Positions 1 through 11,622 are shown, counted from the first letter of the stretch. The stretch is 64,000 nucleotides of DNA from Hydractinia symbiolongicarpus (GCF_029227915.1 NC_079878.1:25941501-26005500); one strand, 5' to 3'. Numbers and translations are program-made. Notes: generated from the letters alone by a model not told the origin.

Positions 1-369
1 TTTGTATGTTTTAATACCATATTTATCTGGTTTGTTAGGGTTGTAAACCTTGAATGAAATATTTCCTTTGAATGGGATAGTCCCTTCATCAATGGACAAA
101 TGAAGGTTTGGTGTCCACACTTCTGCAAATGTTTGTTGCAACATTGGCACTAAAATTCCAAGTTTTTTCTTTGGATTGTAACCCGGTTCACCTTTTGCTG
201 GATAATCATCATTGTTACAGCAATGAAGGAAAGACATGATGTTATAAAAATCCATTCTTGACATGACAGTTCTTGGAAATGGAGTAGAAATAGTAGTGTC
301 TGTTGACCAATAAGACTTTAGTAACTCTTTTTTTACTATGCCACAGCATGCGCTAAATCCAGTCGCCAT
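1..369 (-). pseudogene. piggyBac-like transposase, N-terminal part, runs off left edge
   Basis: An open frame of 123 codons runs from an ATG at 369 to the window edge without a stop. It carries the landmark order of piggyBac (DDE_Tnp_1_7) transposases: a YWSTD-type motif near residue 20, a PFPRTVMSRMDF stretch near 30-41, then LSIDEGTIPFKG near 91-102, whose Asp is the first catalytic acid in the family, followed by PNKPDKYGIK. The enzyme family cuts and pastes DNA at TTAA sites. Autonomous piggyBac transposases normally carry a hundred or more residues before the YWSTD block. Here only about 20 precede it, so the 5' part is missing, altered or in an unseen exon. The remaining catalytic residues lie outside the window. 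The matching transposon end is at 607. Whether the copy is active cannot be told. Confidence 0.85.
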
Positions 370-607
370 CTTTGTTTTAATTTTGAAATGCAAATCTGCA
401 TAACTTACGGTACCCAAATTTAAAAATTGTCAGATCGGGCGCAAATGAGAGCTAAATTATTCTAGTGTTAAAAAATTAGTTTCAAAGATACCGGCCGGCC
501 GTGAGGGCCGTTCAAAGTGGTCCTAGTAAAATCCCGGACAGGTCCGGGATCGCGATTATTTTAGCGTAGCAATATCCCGGACTAGTCCGGGAACGGGACG
601 GGAAGGG
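1..607 (-). mobile_element. piggyBac-like transposon, transposase-proximal end
   Basis: The right boundary is inferred where the sequence, read on the minus strand, becomes TTAA followed by CCCTTCCCGTCCCG, the usual piggyBac layout of a TTAA target (608-611) and a C-rich terminal repeat. Just inside the end are two GC-rich palindromes: an exact 18-bp one at 575-592 (TCCCGGACTAGTCCGGGA) and a nearly exact 20-bp one at 531-550 sharing the TCCGGGA core. Paired subterminal palindromes like these could be transposase-binding sites, but that is inference. The other end lies outside the window, so the inverted repeat cannot be confirmed. Confidence 0.65.
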
Positions 608-611
608 TTAA

Positions 612-1110
612 AAAAAATTCAAATATTCCCAGAAAAAACCAGCATAGGCCCAAACAATGCCCCCAAAAAAGAAAACGGACACTAATATATGATAAAGAAC
701 TATAAAAATTAAAATAAGCTTACTATGTGGTAGCGAAGTTCTTAAAAGAAATGTTTTTGATGGTTTTTGACAAATTTTACTTTATAAATATAATATAAGC
801 ATATAGCTATAAACTTTATTAACTCATTTCTTTTCAAGCGACTTTTTCCCAACTATAGTCCGCATGGCATGTTACAACAAATTGCATTTCGGGAATGTTT
901 CGGGGAGTGCGGAAAAGTGCGGGCAGTTTTGGACAACAACTGCCAATTTAATTTGAAAAGTTGCCAGAACTCGCCCTTATATGCGGGCGTTTGCGGCTTA
1001 TCGATACCCTCTTTCTTTACAAACCAACCCTAAGCTATAGCTAACTATATTTACAGAGAATATATTAGAAAATAATAGTCTTTAATCCTTGAGTGTATAG
1101 CTATAGCTAC
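612..1110. other. no gene seen
   Basis: I see no convincing exon on either strand. The stretch at 836-1010 is less AT-rich than its surroundings and contains a GC-rich core, but no long open frame. The next EFHD2 exon (the EF-hand loops) was looked for here on the minus strand and not found. Confidence 0.5.
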
Positions 1111-1114
1111 CTAC

Positions 1115-1275
1115 TTTTTGAAAATGGCCTCATATTCTTTAATTTGCTTCCTGGTGAATTCTGGAAATTCAGTGTAAACATTTTTAGGGGTACTTCTAAA
1201 CTTAGCTTCTTCTTCTCCTTCATTTACTGCATTTCTATGAGCCAGTTTTTTCGCTAACTCATCTGTTTCACTCAT
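1115..1275 (-). CDS. EFHD1/EFHD2 (swiprosin)-like protein, first coding exon
   Basis: From an ATG at 1275 the frame begins MSETDELAKKLAHR and ends YTEFPEFTRKQIKEYEAIFK. This is the conserved N-terminus of EFHD2/swiprosin proteins, Ca2+-binding actin regulators, including the YTEF-EF-RKQIK block just before the first EF-hand. The frame stops soon after, but a donor reading AA|GTAGGT lies at 1115/1114, exactly where the family would continue into the EF-hand, so this is read as an exon and not a complete protein. An in-frame upstream ATG at 1362 adds about 29 unconserved residues; the 1275 start fits the family better. The EF-hand exons should lie further left on the minus strand, beyond the piggyBac insertion and probably outside the window. 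If so, the transposon sits in an intron of this gene. Confidence 0.72.
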
Positions 1276-2407
1276 TGTGAAGGTAAAGGTAAAATTAAAG
1301 TGGTTAGCTGCAACTGCTTGTTCGTCTTGTAAACCTGGGTTCAAAAGTTTGTGAACAACCAACGCGCTTTGTTTCCGTAATTGGAGTTCGGTGGAAATGT
1401 AGCTGGCAACTTAAACTAAAAAAAGGCACGTCGCAGTTGCATCTGTTTAAATTTTCATCGTTCATCCAAACAATTAATAAATTGATCACATTGGATTAAA
1501 ATATTTAAACATTCATCTTACAAATATGTACCTATTGTTGTAAAACGCAAACAATGTTTAAGGGGGGGATTAGGAATGGATTCTTACCTATGTTAATTAA
1601 ATTTGGAATGGTTGCCAACGTTGTGGTCACTTGATATTGATACGGTAACGAGGAAAGTACGATTCGAAACCACCGACATGAGGAGCCCGGTCTATTATCC
1701 ACTTAAAGTGTGCATCTATACGAGGTACGGGTTTTGTTTATATAACTTCGCAGGCGGTGGTTTATTCCGTATAGGTAACTGACTAACATTCTCAAATTCC
1801 TAAAGCGTCCACTAGTCCTGAAACATTAGAACCTACACTCAAGTCATTTAATAATATTTTTTCAAAAGAGCTTTCTATTTTATTTTTTAATTTCGCAATT
1901 TGTCTAAAATTCTCTAAATGTGCGAAAATTACACAATTAGTTTAGTGCCAAAAACTTCTTTGATAAACTCTGCACAGGTATTCCGAACTCTACACAGCAA
2001 CCGTTACGAAACATTACTCCGTATAGAAGCCATACCCTGTACATCACAAGCTTACCACTGTTTGATTGTTTACAGTATCGTTCGGTGTCGGCAATCTCTG
2101 TTTAAAAAAGTAATCAGAATTGAAGGTCATTGATCGCGGGGAAAGTAAAGTAAAAAAGGGAATTTCAAATTATAGTGGCAAAAGATAAACTCTAATCGAA
2201 ACGAAATGATGTTGTCAAGCTTCAGGATCTTGTTTATTGGTTTAATCACCTCTTTTTCTTCAAAAGGTAACATTTGTTCACTTTATATCTTTACTTTAAG
2301 AAAGTTCTACTACTACACCCCTTTAGGTAGTTCTACACGACGAGCTCTCTTTTTATAGGCTCAGCTAAAAATAGTTTTTGTGGCCCTAATAGCTAGCTGT
2401 ATGTTCA
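1276..2407. other. no gene seen
   Basis: There are only short open frames without recognisable similarity. A C-homopolymer-like run on the minus strand (GGGGGGG at about 1562) is the only notable local feature. The upstream region of the EFHD2-like gene lies here, but I can point to no specific promoter element. Confidence 0.5.
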
Positions 2408-2582
2408 CAGACAGTGTGCCATCTCTCCCATTTCCCTCACATGGTCTGGGTTACCAGGGGCTATTGTAACAGTCAATTGCCCATATTGAATTCGCCGCTA
2501 AAGAAAATGTGCAAGAACACAGGTTCTTGCACAAAGTGCAAGAGTTTACCACTAAGCTACAATGCCACAGGGCGGTTTCCAC
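2408..2582 (-). repeat. decayed tRNA-derived SINE
   Basis: Read on the minus strand, the head contains a good A-box-like run (TAGCTTAGTGG). The body, 2408-2497, matches part of the two intact SINEs at 37304-37650 and 39627-39981, including the stretches around CCATGTGAGGGAAAT and GATGGCACACTGT. The expected B box is replaced by a hairpin (TGTGCAAGAAC / GTTCTTGCACA, about 2508-2533), so this is a diverged subfamily or a rearranged copy. It abuts the 3' tail of the LINE described next. Confidence 0.6.
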
Positions 2583-4920
2583 TATGTTACTTATGTTACT
2601 TATGTTAACTTTTGAAGTTGTAGCTTCACGCCTGTTGTGTGGATGACCGACGTCAGTCACTTCTTCCTCTACTCATCTCTAAAGAGAGGAGGATGAGGAT
2701 TAGATCGAACTTGTCCAGGGGATCGGAGGTTCATCTGGGAGAGTTTTGTGAAACTTGTCGAGGGCTGTTTTAAACTTTAAAACTGGACATGAAGTGATGC
2801 TTCTTAGAGACTTTAGCAGGGCGTTGAAGGTTCTTGGAGCTTGATAACGGGAGCTGTTGTGTAGTTTAGCGAAGCTTGTGGAATTGTTCAGCACCGGTGG
2901 TAGTTGCAAGAGACGCCCTTTTCTTTGTGTTGCATGGGTTTGCATGGGTGGGTGAAGGTTTGGGACAATGCCTTCAGCTATTTTCCAACTGTATATGGCT
3001 TAATAGCGTTCCCGTCGTACAATTTGAGCTGTTTAAGTGTGTTGTTGTAAGTCATTCTATGTACACAGTTGATCTTTTTCAGGTAACTCCATTGCAGAGC
3101 TTCTAGTACCTTGATTTGTCATTTACTAGCAGGAGACCAGAGTTGAGAGGAGTACTCGAGTCTAGGGATGACAAGGGATTTCAATAGTGGTAGGAGAACT
3201 TCTGTTGATCGACTTGAAGAATCCAGCTTGAAAATTGTTTTGTATTTTCTACGATTTTATTTATATGCGATTTGAAGGTAGCATCATCTGTCATTAGTAC
3301 TCCAAGATCTTTGGTTTGTGTTTTTGGTTGGATTTGTGTTGATGCTGTTGCTTTGTATACTTTGACTTTGACTTCAGATCTAGGTCTTTTCCGTACTGCA
3401 GGAGTTCAAACTTTGTATTGTTGAACATCATGTTGTTTTGTTTACTCCATTCGTAGACTGAGTTTAGGTCTGCTTGCATTTTTTCAATGTCACTTTCAGA
3501 GCTAACCTTCATTGTAAGTCTTGTATCATCTGCAAAGCTTGAGAGTGATGCGTCCTTTACAGAAAGATCAATATCCAGGTCCAAGCACACTTCCTTGTGG
3601 TACCCCAGAGATGAATTTTGTGGTGCAAAAGTGGTGACTGCTTTATTGATTCTTTGGCTTTCTCTTCTTGCATGATGGTTGAGTTTCTATATGAGAGTTG
3701 TAGTGACTTTTCAATCTGAATGAGTTTTGCCTGGAGCCTATCAGTACGTGATGGCCATGTAACGCATACTAGTTGTTTGTTTATCCTGGTTCGTCTTCTC
3801 ATGAGTGCCATTCTCTCTCTTGGAATTTTATTTCTGTTGGTTTGTTCTATCTTTCTTGATGAGACATGTGTTTCTGATGCCTTGGTGCAGGTGTTGTAAA
3901 CTTTCTTTAGCATGTCTGGTACATCAAGATCTTGGAATTCCCTCTCCCAGTTGACTGCATGGAGGTTTTGCGTTATGCAAGTCCAGTTTACACTTTCATT
4001 CTGGTAATTTAGAAGATTGAAAGGGAATGAGAAGACTCTAGGAATTGTCTGTTATGGGATATGTGAGGGTACATAAGATGTTGATATATCTAGGAAGCAG
4101 TGGTGTGATAATGATCTGAGCTTAGGTATAAATGAGATATCATGAATGATGTTGATGTTGTTGGTGAATACAAGGTCAAGTATGTTTCCGGCTATGTGTG
4201 TAGGTTTGCGGATGATTTGGGGAGACTGAGTTCAAGTAGTAGGTTGTTTGTGATGGTGATCATTTATTTTTCACCTCTGCTACTATTTTGGTTTGGGGTG
4301 TAATCCGGCCAGTTGGTGTGAGGTAGGTTGAAGTCACCCATTATGAATATGTCTGGAGATAGGGAGATGTTCAGTACTTCATGTAGCTCATTTATTGCTT
4401 GTGAGTAGTTTTCTGATGTTGATCTGTTGTTTTGGTGGTCATCTGGTTGGTGGTATGCTCTGAGAAGATAACGATGATCTGTATTGCATTGTCTGAGTAG
4501 TTTAGGACTGGTTTGAAGGTGACTGCTAGGTTGTTTCGAACATACATGGCTACACCACCTGAGTACTATCCATGTTGGGATGTCTTTCTATGAGTGCTAT
4601 CTGTTCTAAAGATTTTGTTTACCATTTATGTGTAGTTCGACATCTGTATGGTTGTGTAACCAGGTTTCTGTAAGACCAATAAAGAGTTGCTTCTTGGTAT
4701 GAATTATGTCAGAGATATATGAAACTTTAGATTGAACATTTTTTGGTTTCCTTCCTTGTATGTTAATATTTGAGAAGGAGTTCAGTACCTCTTTGGGATC
4801 TGGTTGTTTGTTATTTGTTGATGTGGAAGTGATATGAGGTGGGTTAGCGGTTTCGCTGGTTGACAGAAGGGAAGGATGTTGTGTTGATTGAGCATTAGCA
4901 CTTGACACACACCACAACAT
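2583..4920 (-). mobile_element. degenerate non-LTR retrotransposon (LINE; CR1/L2-like endonuclease + reverse transcriptase)
   Basis: Minus-strand reading gives pieces of one polyprotein in the expected order, broken by frameshifts and stops. An AP-endonuclease start lies near 4780-4640 (ending IGLTETWLH), then GDFNLPHTNWP near 4340-4265, then the linker motif NILDLVFTNN near 4200-4150. The reverse transcriptase follows with the catalytic FADDTR at about 3540-3525. The C-terminal tail (YQAPRTFNALLKSLRSI) lies at 2860-2780, and a shifted frame reaches a stop at 2669-2671. The sequence around the VPQG motif is collapsed, so the enzyme core is incomplete. The 3' end carries about three copies of a 9-bp unit (TTATGTTAC in plus orientation, about 2584-2608), typical of CR1/L2-like elements. 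Clade assignment is tentative. Confidence 0.8.
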
Positions 4921-5198
4921 GGGTCAGTTTGAGACTCTCAGACTAAAGTTAAGCCTTGATGGAAAACACACTGTTTCAAGTTTAAAAAAAATTTAAGACA
5001 GGTCTGGCCCAACTGTTGACAAATGCAGTGTCTATAGGAGAGGACAAAAGAAAACAAAAAATATACGGAGGAAAATAAATCATGAATTCTCTAAGTATAA
5101 TCTATTACAAATATAGCTAAAGTAATGAGCAACAGAAATACAATGTCATATTTTTTTACCTTAAAAATTGAAAAAACACAGACATAAATTCACAAATA
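4921..5198. other. no gene seen
   Basis: AT-rich sequence upstream of the LINE fragment. It could include a decayed ORF1 or 5' UTR of that element, but no coding similarity is visible. Confidence 0.4.
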
Positions 5199-5350
5199 TT
5201 ACTAGCACAGTCGATAGAGCGTACAACTCTTTTCCAAGTGGTTGTGGGTTTGATCCCCACATAATGCTGTTGTCCAGTTGGACAAGAGTTTCAAAAAAAA
5301 TTTCTGTAGCTCAAATGGGAGCTTAAGGACTCCGCTTGAAACTGTTGATA
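5199..5350 (+). repeat. tRNA-derived SINE-like element
   Basis: The head resembles a tRNA: an A-box-like stretch (CAGTCGATAGAGCG) is followed 35 bases later by a B-box-like GGTTTGATCCC flanked by a short T-arm-like stem (GTGGG/CCCAC). The tail continues through a TTTCAAAAAAAATTTC run into non-tRNA sequence. The acceptor stem does not close and the variable region is too long, so this is not a functional tRNA gene. I see no second copy of this subfamily in the window. Confidence 0.5.
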
Positions 5351-6834
5351 CTGATCACATAAAATATAAATTAACTTGTAATATTTCTTTAAATCATAAT
5401 CATAATCTTTCTGTTTCTTGAATATATAACAAAATGTTTCAATCCTGGATGCCCCAGTCAAAACGATTTTCGCTCATAAGTTACGTAATAGGTCACGTTG
5501 CAATAATTCCATCAAAGATTATATTGAAAATTAAACATCAAAATAGCTTAAACAACAGCTTAGCTATAGCTAACTACCTGTGAATATATATAATATGAAA
5601 TTACACTGAGCTAAATGTTATATTTTGATATCTGAGTCATAATTATGTAGCGAGTGATTATGCACACAAACATCTCCAATCATTCAACAAAAAAGTCTCT
5701 AACTGCTTTTTAAAATGCATTTGCAGATATGGTCTTGCACCAAGAGTTGCCAAGTAGTTTTTTTGCTACCCACAACAATCTTGAAATGCATAACCTGATT
5801 TAATCTCAGCTAGCCCTATACAACAATACCCCAGTAAAAGTTGCAGCAGTTTTTTTACTTTATTGGAGTTAGTTTACTTTAAATACAACGTCTTGAAGTA
5901 TGCAAACATTTTTTAAAGCCATTTCGCAAGTTGGTCCTGGCCCGTCAATTGACAGGGCAGCATGTCAAAAGATGGGCCACCGTGTCCAAAGATGTCTTAA
6001 GACGGGCCATGTTCTAAGTTGGGTCAGAATGTGGACACCATCAAAATTCTTTTTTTTTTAAGTGTTTATTAAGAGGATATTTCAGTAGGTCAATCAACTT
6101 AGCTATAATTGTTGATTGAATTAATTTTTCAACAAAGAAAAATGGGTTTTTTTTCTTATCTTTTACAGTTTCATTTAATCATGTTTCAGCCACAATGTTA
6201 TTTTACCTTATGTGGTACTTACTAAATCAAAATTATTATTATTATTATTATGTCTGTACCCCCTGTCATCTTTTTTTTTAATTTTTGGTTTCACCACAAT
6301 TTGTATAAGTAGTAATTATCGCACAGTACAAAGAAAAATATTGGAAATCTTTTTTACTTTTTTATGTTCACGTTACATTTTTCGCTAAAACTAAAAAGAA
6401 CTGCAAAAAAATATGACAATATTTTTGAAGAATAAGTGTGAGAACTGGTCAACAGAGCAATAATATATATACTTTACATTAGTACATAATTATTTAATTC
6501 CCAGACAAGTTCTTGTTTTTCAAGAAAACAAGAACTAAATTGAACCAATTAGGAAAAAAAATAGCTTTTACACTGTTGGATTAAGAAATAAGTTGAAATT
6601 GCATATTTTTGTCAGTAGAAAATAAAAAAACTGCAAATAGATTTTATGTAGATAGGTTAATCAGAGTGCATGAAAACTTATGATAAATCATACCAATATG
6701 ACAATTCTTTTTTACAATCCCTCCTTGCAATTTTGTATGAAGTTCGTTGTCTCAATGCAGGAATTGTAAGTTTAGCAAGGCAGTTATAATAAAAATTGTT
6801 GTTTTTTATTTGAAAATATTAATTTGTTTATAAT
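5351..6834. other. no gene seen
   Basis: Noncoding AT-rich sequence. It includes a short (TTA)n run near 6231-6250, a 12-bp perfect hairpin arm pair at about 6508-6536 (AGTTCTTGTTTT and its complement), and a local repeat of GGGCCA/GATGGGCC words at 5935-6020. Confidence 0.5.
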
Positions 6835-6921
6835 ACACGGGCTCACAGTTTCAAAAAAATACTGGGCGCGCATATCATAACATTACGTAATACACATGCG
6901 TGCGCAGAAAAGGCAGTAAAG
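6831..6921 (+). repeat. left terminal inverted repeat of the ISL2EU-type element
   Basis: It matches the reverse complement of 11705-11795 over its whole length with only scattered substitutions. It contains GCTCACAGTTTC, a GCGCGCATATC run and an ACATTACGTAA core, and ends at GGCAGTAAAG. The outermost TAAT may be target sequence. Confidence 0.9.
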
Positions 6922-7310
6922 AATGTAAACAAACAACGTAGAAATACGAGTCCCTAGCTTGTTTTTGCCTTGGAAATCATAAAAATCACCCAACTAAGCT
7001 TTGATATGATAAAAAACAAATAATAATGCCTCTACCTAGATGTAATAATACCTTTTTCAGCTATAATTCATCTATGTATAACAAAAATAAGGCGCATGCA
7101 GCGCAAGAGAAACCAAAGATCGCTGTATCGTTTTCCATCTTTGTTTTAAAACTGAGAAAGCAGTGTAAATACCAGATCAAGAGAAGCAAAGTAGATATCT
7201 ATTTATAAACTCGTAAACACGCTGTCTAAAGTAGCGCACGTGGTTTTTTTTGCGATTACTTTCTCTTTCGATTTTTATCAGTGGAAAACAAATATACAGT
7301 TAATTTAATT

Positions 7311-9552
7311 ATGTCATCGAACTTAGAAGCATCCCTTTATAAGGAAAATACGTTGCAAGATTTTAAAATGTGGAGTGAAAATGCACTAAAAACTTATTTA
7401 AATCTTCGTTCCAAGTCAACTGAGGGAGATTTTGAAACTTTGGTGTGCAGGTTTGTTCTTTAGTCAAGTGTTGAATAGCTTGAGTGGTGAATATCTTGTT
7501 TTTTAAATAAAAATATTTTTTTCCAGAGCTTTTTTCAGCCTACGAAGAAAATATTCCCATAGATAGAGATGTTGAAAGACGTGAAAGACTACTTCTAGCT
7601 GAGTATCAAAAAAAGTTAGTTGTCGAAGAGGAACACATACCCGATCCGTTAGATATCACAAACGGTTGGTTGGCAAAACAAAAAGGCAGTGGTTTACGAA
7701 AATGGCCATCAGTTTATTACACAAATATCGAGAGTTATTTAAAAATTTTACAAAAAACAGATAGCTTGATAAGAAGATTGGAGTCGGAGTACAAGGAAGG
7801 AAAATCCTACAGATATTTCCGTTGCAACTTTGTTAAAGAAATTTTCTATAATGACATTTGTGAAGAATCTAAATATTGTGTCTTAAGGTGTCGTGTTACT
7901 CCTTCCCAGAGTATCCATAACAAACCGTATCATGTATGGGCAATTATTGAAAAAGATGGAGCAAGACCAGGGGGCAGAATAAAATCAGCTCATTGTACGT
8001 GTGTGGCTGGATTATTGGGAGGGTGCAACCATGTGATTGCTATGTTGTTCCGAATAGAGGCTGCTGTATCTACTGGAGCTACAAAACCTGGCTCAACTAG
8101 TTTACTTGATAAATGGAATGTTCCCACAGGGACTAAAACCACTGTAATTAATGGACCAATATGTGACATGACCTTTCACAAACATCATTATAGAAAAGGA
8201 AATAAATCAACAGAACGTGATGTACACATTACTAATGAGGCATACAAATCCTTTTCTACTGACTCTATTTCCACAGATCCGAGGCATGTCAGAGCCAAGC
8301 TTTTTGAAAGGTTAAAAACACTTGCTCCAAATAGTTGCTTTGTTGAGCTATTAACAGGCACTACTAAGCGAAAAAATATAGTTGAACAGGCAGAAGACAT
8401 GCCTCTTGGAATAAAGCAAATAGCAAAAAAGTTTAAAATCGATCACAATAAAACAAGCGAGGAAAATTTTCAAATATTTACAAAGTCTATTAACATAGAA
8501 AATACACAAATAAAAGCTATTGAAATTAACACAAGGACACAGTCGCAGTCTACTGAATGGTATAATCAAAGGGAAGGCAGGCTGACTGCTTCAAACTTTA
8601 AAAAAAATCTGCTCTCGAGTGAAAACATTGGAAAACAATGAGAATGAATCTTCAACAAACATAGTCAACTCTCTTTTATGTGCTAAACCCTTTGAAACAT
8701 TTGCGACACGTCACGGTACAGCGACCGAGCCACATGCAAAAGCTGCTGTTGTTAAAGTTTTAAAGGAACGTGGTCATAAAAATGTTTTATTTTCGGATGT
8801 GGGGTCAATAGTATTTAAAGATTACCCATATATATCTGCTTCGCCTGATTTAAAAATTAAATGTAATTGTTGTGGAAAGGGTTTGGTAGAAATCAAGTGC
8901 CCCTACACTATCAGAGATGATAAGCCTTCAGTCTTAAACCTTCAACAGCTTGAAAACCAAGATGGAAACATTTCTTTAAAAAAAAACCATAGTCACTATT
9001 ATCAAATACAAGGTCAACTCGGAATTGCAAGTTTTAGTCATTGTTGGTACTTTGTCTTCACACATCATGGCCATTATATAGAAAAAATTTTGTTTGAACA
9101 AGAATTTTTCGACAATATTATACAAAGCTTAAATTTATTTTGGTACAAGCATTTTGCACCAGCACTAATATACGAAAACTGTTGTGACACTGACAGTGGC
9201 TCACCAAATAATAAAAAAATACAGAAAATATATCCAACACACACTGAAAACAACAAAGAAAACACACATGACATAAACAATCAAAGCCCAGTGGATATAC
9301 TCAAAAAGACAAATGATAAAGGAAAAACAAAGAAAATTAAACAAAAACGCCAAGCTAAAAAAGACATATGTTTGTAGCATTTGTACAAAGAGCATTGCAG
9401 ATATTCCAAATTCATTTGATGAAAACAGTGTAATGTGTTACTTGTGTAATGGTTGGTTTCACTTTAGTTGTGTTAAGATAAGGACTGAAGAAGATATTCC
9501 ATTGGACTCTGATTCTTTCCTATGTATTAAATGTACACAAGTAATAATATAA
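7311..9552 (+). pseudogene. SAP-SWIM-YqaJ-PHD accessory protein of the ISL2EU-type element, frame broken three times
   Basis: The start ATG is at 7311. A SAP-like segment (TYLNLRSKSTEGDFETLVCR) ends at a donor at 7450, with a 76-bp intron (7451-7526). The second exon carries a SWIM zinc finger (CTC...CNH near 7999-8035), then a YqaJ exonuclease domain (TASNFKK at about 8590; SASPDLK at about 8840; LVEIKCPYT at about 8890, holding the usual E-x-K pair). It ends with a PHD-type C4HC3 finger (9376-9540). The continuous protein is interrupted by one extra base in each of three homopolymers: T6 at 7530-7535, A8 at 8600-8607 and A6 at 9357-9362. Removing one base from each restores family-like reading. 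The protein is presumed to help transposition or end processing, as YqaJ proteins do in this superfamily. The shifts may be real decay or assembly error. Confidence 0.82.
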
Positions 9553-9626
9553 TTTTTTAATAGAAGTGTAAATATATAAAAAATATTACCTTATAAAAAT
9601 ATATATATAATATATTCATATATAAA

Positions 9627-11622
9627 TCAGATATTAGATTTTCTAAGGTTACATAACGCTCCACACACAATAACAACATCATCGAACAGTTTAATCATAC
9701 TGATTGGGTACTCTGAACCTAAGATACGAAATGACTTGAGTCTTCTAATAACCTGTTCAACCAGGATTCTTAAATTTGCAATCCGTTTTGTTTTTCGTAT
9801 TTCCGCAGGAGTCATTTGGGCACTTCCTCTTTTACCAGGAGGTACTGCAATTGAGATAAAACGACTTTCACAGTCCTTTGTTAAATTAAACCCCTTGTCA
9901 TACATAATTTGAGAATAGCTAGGAACAAGATCAAGATAACCACATTTGTTTGTAACCTCTTTATCTGATATTGCTCCCCCATAAGCCTTTGATAAAAAAA
10001 TGATCGATAAGTTTGGTGCAATACAAACTAATATTTTTAAAGTATTATGATGTTTATATTGACTCCAAGTACTCCGTTGTAAGTCCAAGTTCTTAGGTGT
10101 TTCAATAAAAACTTCAGTAGCATCTAAAATAGAATGAATGTCAGGCATTGATTTGAATCTTTCTGGTAAAGTTGCTGTGATATTGCCTTTTTCCGGAACC
10201 TCAACCATATTGGATAAAACAGACGAAAAAGCTTTAAGCCAAGATGCTATAATACCACTGACTAAACCTTCTGAAATACTAAAACGGTCTGCCAAATCTT
10301 CATTTAGTAAACCAAGTCTCAGTTTCATTAAAAATAAAAGAAATTCATCTTTGCTGCATAACTTTCGAGCAGGGCCAAATCTCTTGGGTATTTTTTTAAA
10401 ATTACGAAATATGCCAGTTGAAGTTTTTTTAACACCTCTCCATCTTCTGCGAACCAAAGGTGTTATTATGTCATGTAGGTGCTCAAATAATTTGAGAGTT
10501 ATAATACCAGTGTAAAAGTCACATTTTTTATCTGATTTTAATAGACTTTTATATAAAGGTAACTTGCATGAACAATTGTTAACAGATTTATGTAACATAT
10601 TAAGGGTGGCAGATTGTTTATTGAATTGATTTTTAAATAAATTTTTTGTTGTGGTAAGTGACTTGATTTTTTTCTTTAAAAGTTTGTTTTTGGCCTTTAG
10701 TTTCAAGATATTTTCAGAGAGTGAATTTAAAAGTAATTCTCTTTCCTTAGTTGAATCCGAAACTATAAAATCTGCATTATCTTGATGTGAAACAAGGTTA
10801 GGTGAAATCATCTCTTGTGGGGGTGAAAACATAGATGATACTGTACTTTTAGGTGACAATAACTCTGGTAATGGTGAAGAAATACAAGATTCAATGCTAG
10901 TACCAGGACTTTGAATATCAATATTAATGTTACTGTTTGATGCTATGCTACTAATACAAGGACTTTCAATATTGGGATCCACTTTCTCTGTTTTAGATGT
11001 TTGTTTTTTTGATGACGATGTTGAGTATGACAACTTTCGTCGACGTGTTGCAGAGGGTACAAACTTCTCAGTCCTTGAAGCTGATTCATAACCAAGACAT
11101 AGAGTTGGATAAGGATGCTCGTATGATAGTTCCCCTCCAACAAAATGTTTGGAACAAACCCGTTGTTTGGGTCTAGCTGTCATCAATTTTGCTGGATTTT
11201 TTGGGCTGGCACGATTAATAAGTTGCCTCCATTTATTATATGCATCATCTCTCTTGGTTTTAGAAGGAAAGGTGAACAAGCTAAAAATAAAAACAAAAAA
11301 ATAGTATATATATATAGCTCTAGCTATATATATAAATATATATATACTTAGCTAGCTAGCCCTTTAGCAAGACCTAAAAGCTACCCTTTATTGCCTTTGG
11401 TATTTGCTAGTTACTGCTAGTTTCTGGCTATAAACACTTAATCTTGTATAAAATATTTTCTCACCTGTAAGGTTCTTTACATGAGCATGCATCAGAACGT
11501 CTGGTAACATTGTGAACATCACAGATGTTATCTCTCCAAACTTCAAGGTTGTACTCGCTGTTGGCACAATTCAAAACCGCACACGTCACTGATCGTTTTC
11601 TTTTTTTACTTGGTGGATCCAT
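9627..11622 (-). CDS. THAP-domain DDE transposase of the ISL2EU-type element (2 exons, 603 aa)
   Basis: Exon 1 is 11622-11465 and exon 2 is 11280-9627, joined in phase (donor TACAG|GTGAGA, acceptor TTTTTAG|CTTG); the total is 603 codons plus a stop. The N-terminus is a basic patch followed by a C2CH THAP zinc finger: Cys14, Cys19, then RVCSKHF with Cys95 and His98. A Ser/Pro-rich linker and a Lys/Leu-rich coiled coil follow. Next come a helix-turn-helix-like stretch (LADRFSISEGLVSGIIASW) and a DDE_Tnp_4-type catalytic domain with LDATE, a central GGAISDKE region, MYDKGF and ILVEQVIRRLK, which carry the probable D, D and E. The frame has no stop or shift, so this copy could encode full-length enzyme. 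It ends tail to tail with the accessory gene, 74 bases apart. Confidence 0.9.

Noticed and set aside
1304-1489. 61-codon minus-strand frame overlapping the EFHD2-like exon
   Set aside because: Different frame from the conserved EFHD2 reading and without any similarity.
5199-5275. tRNA gene (Lys-like appearance)
   Set aside because: The acceptor and anticodon stems do not close and the sequence runs into a SINE-like tail.
10138-10515. 125-codon plus-strand frame inside the transposase gene
   Set aside because: Antisense of the conserved transposase coding sequence. The similar antisense frame at 57328-57537 is explained by the relic transposase copy, not by a gene.
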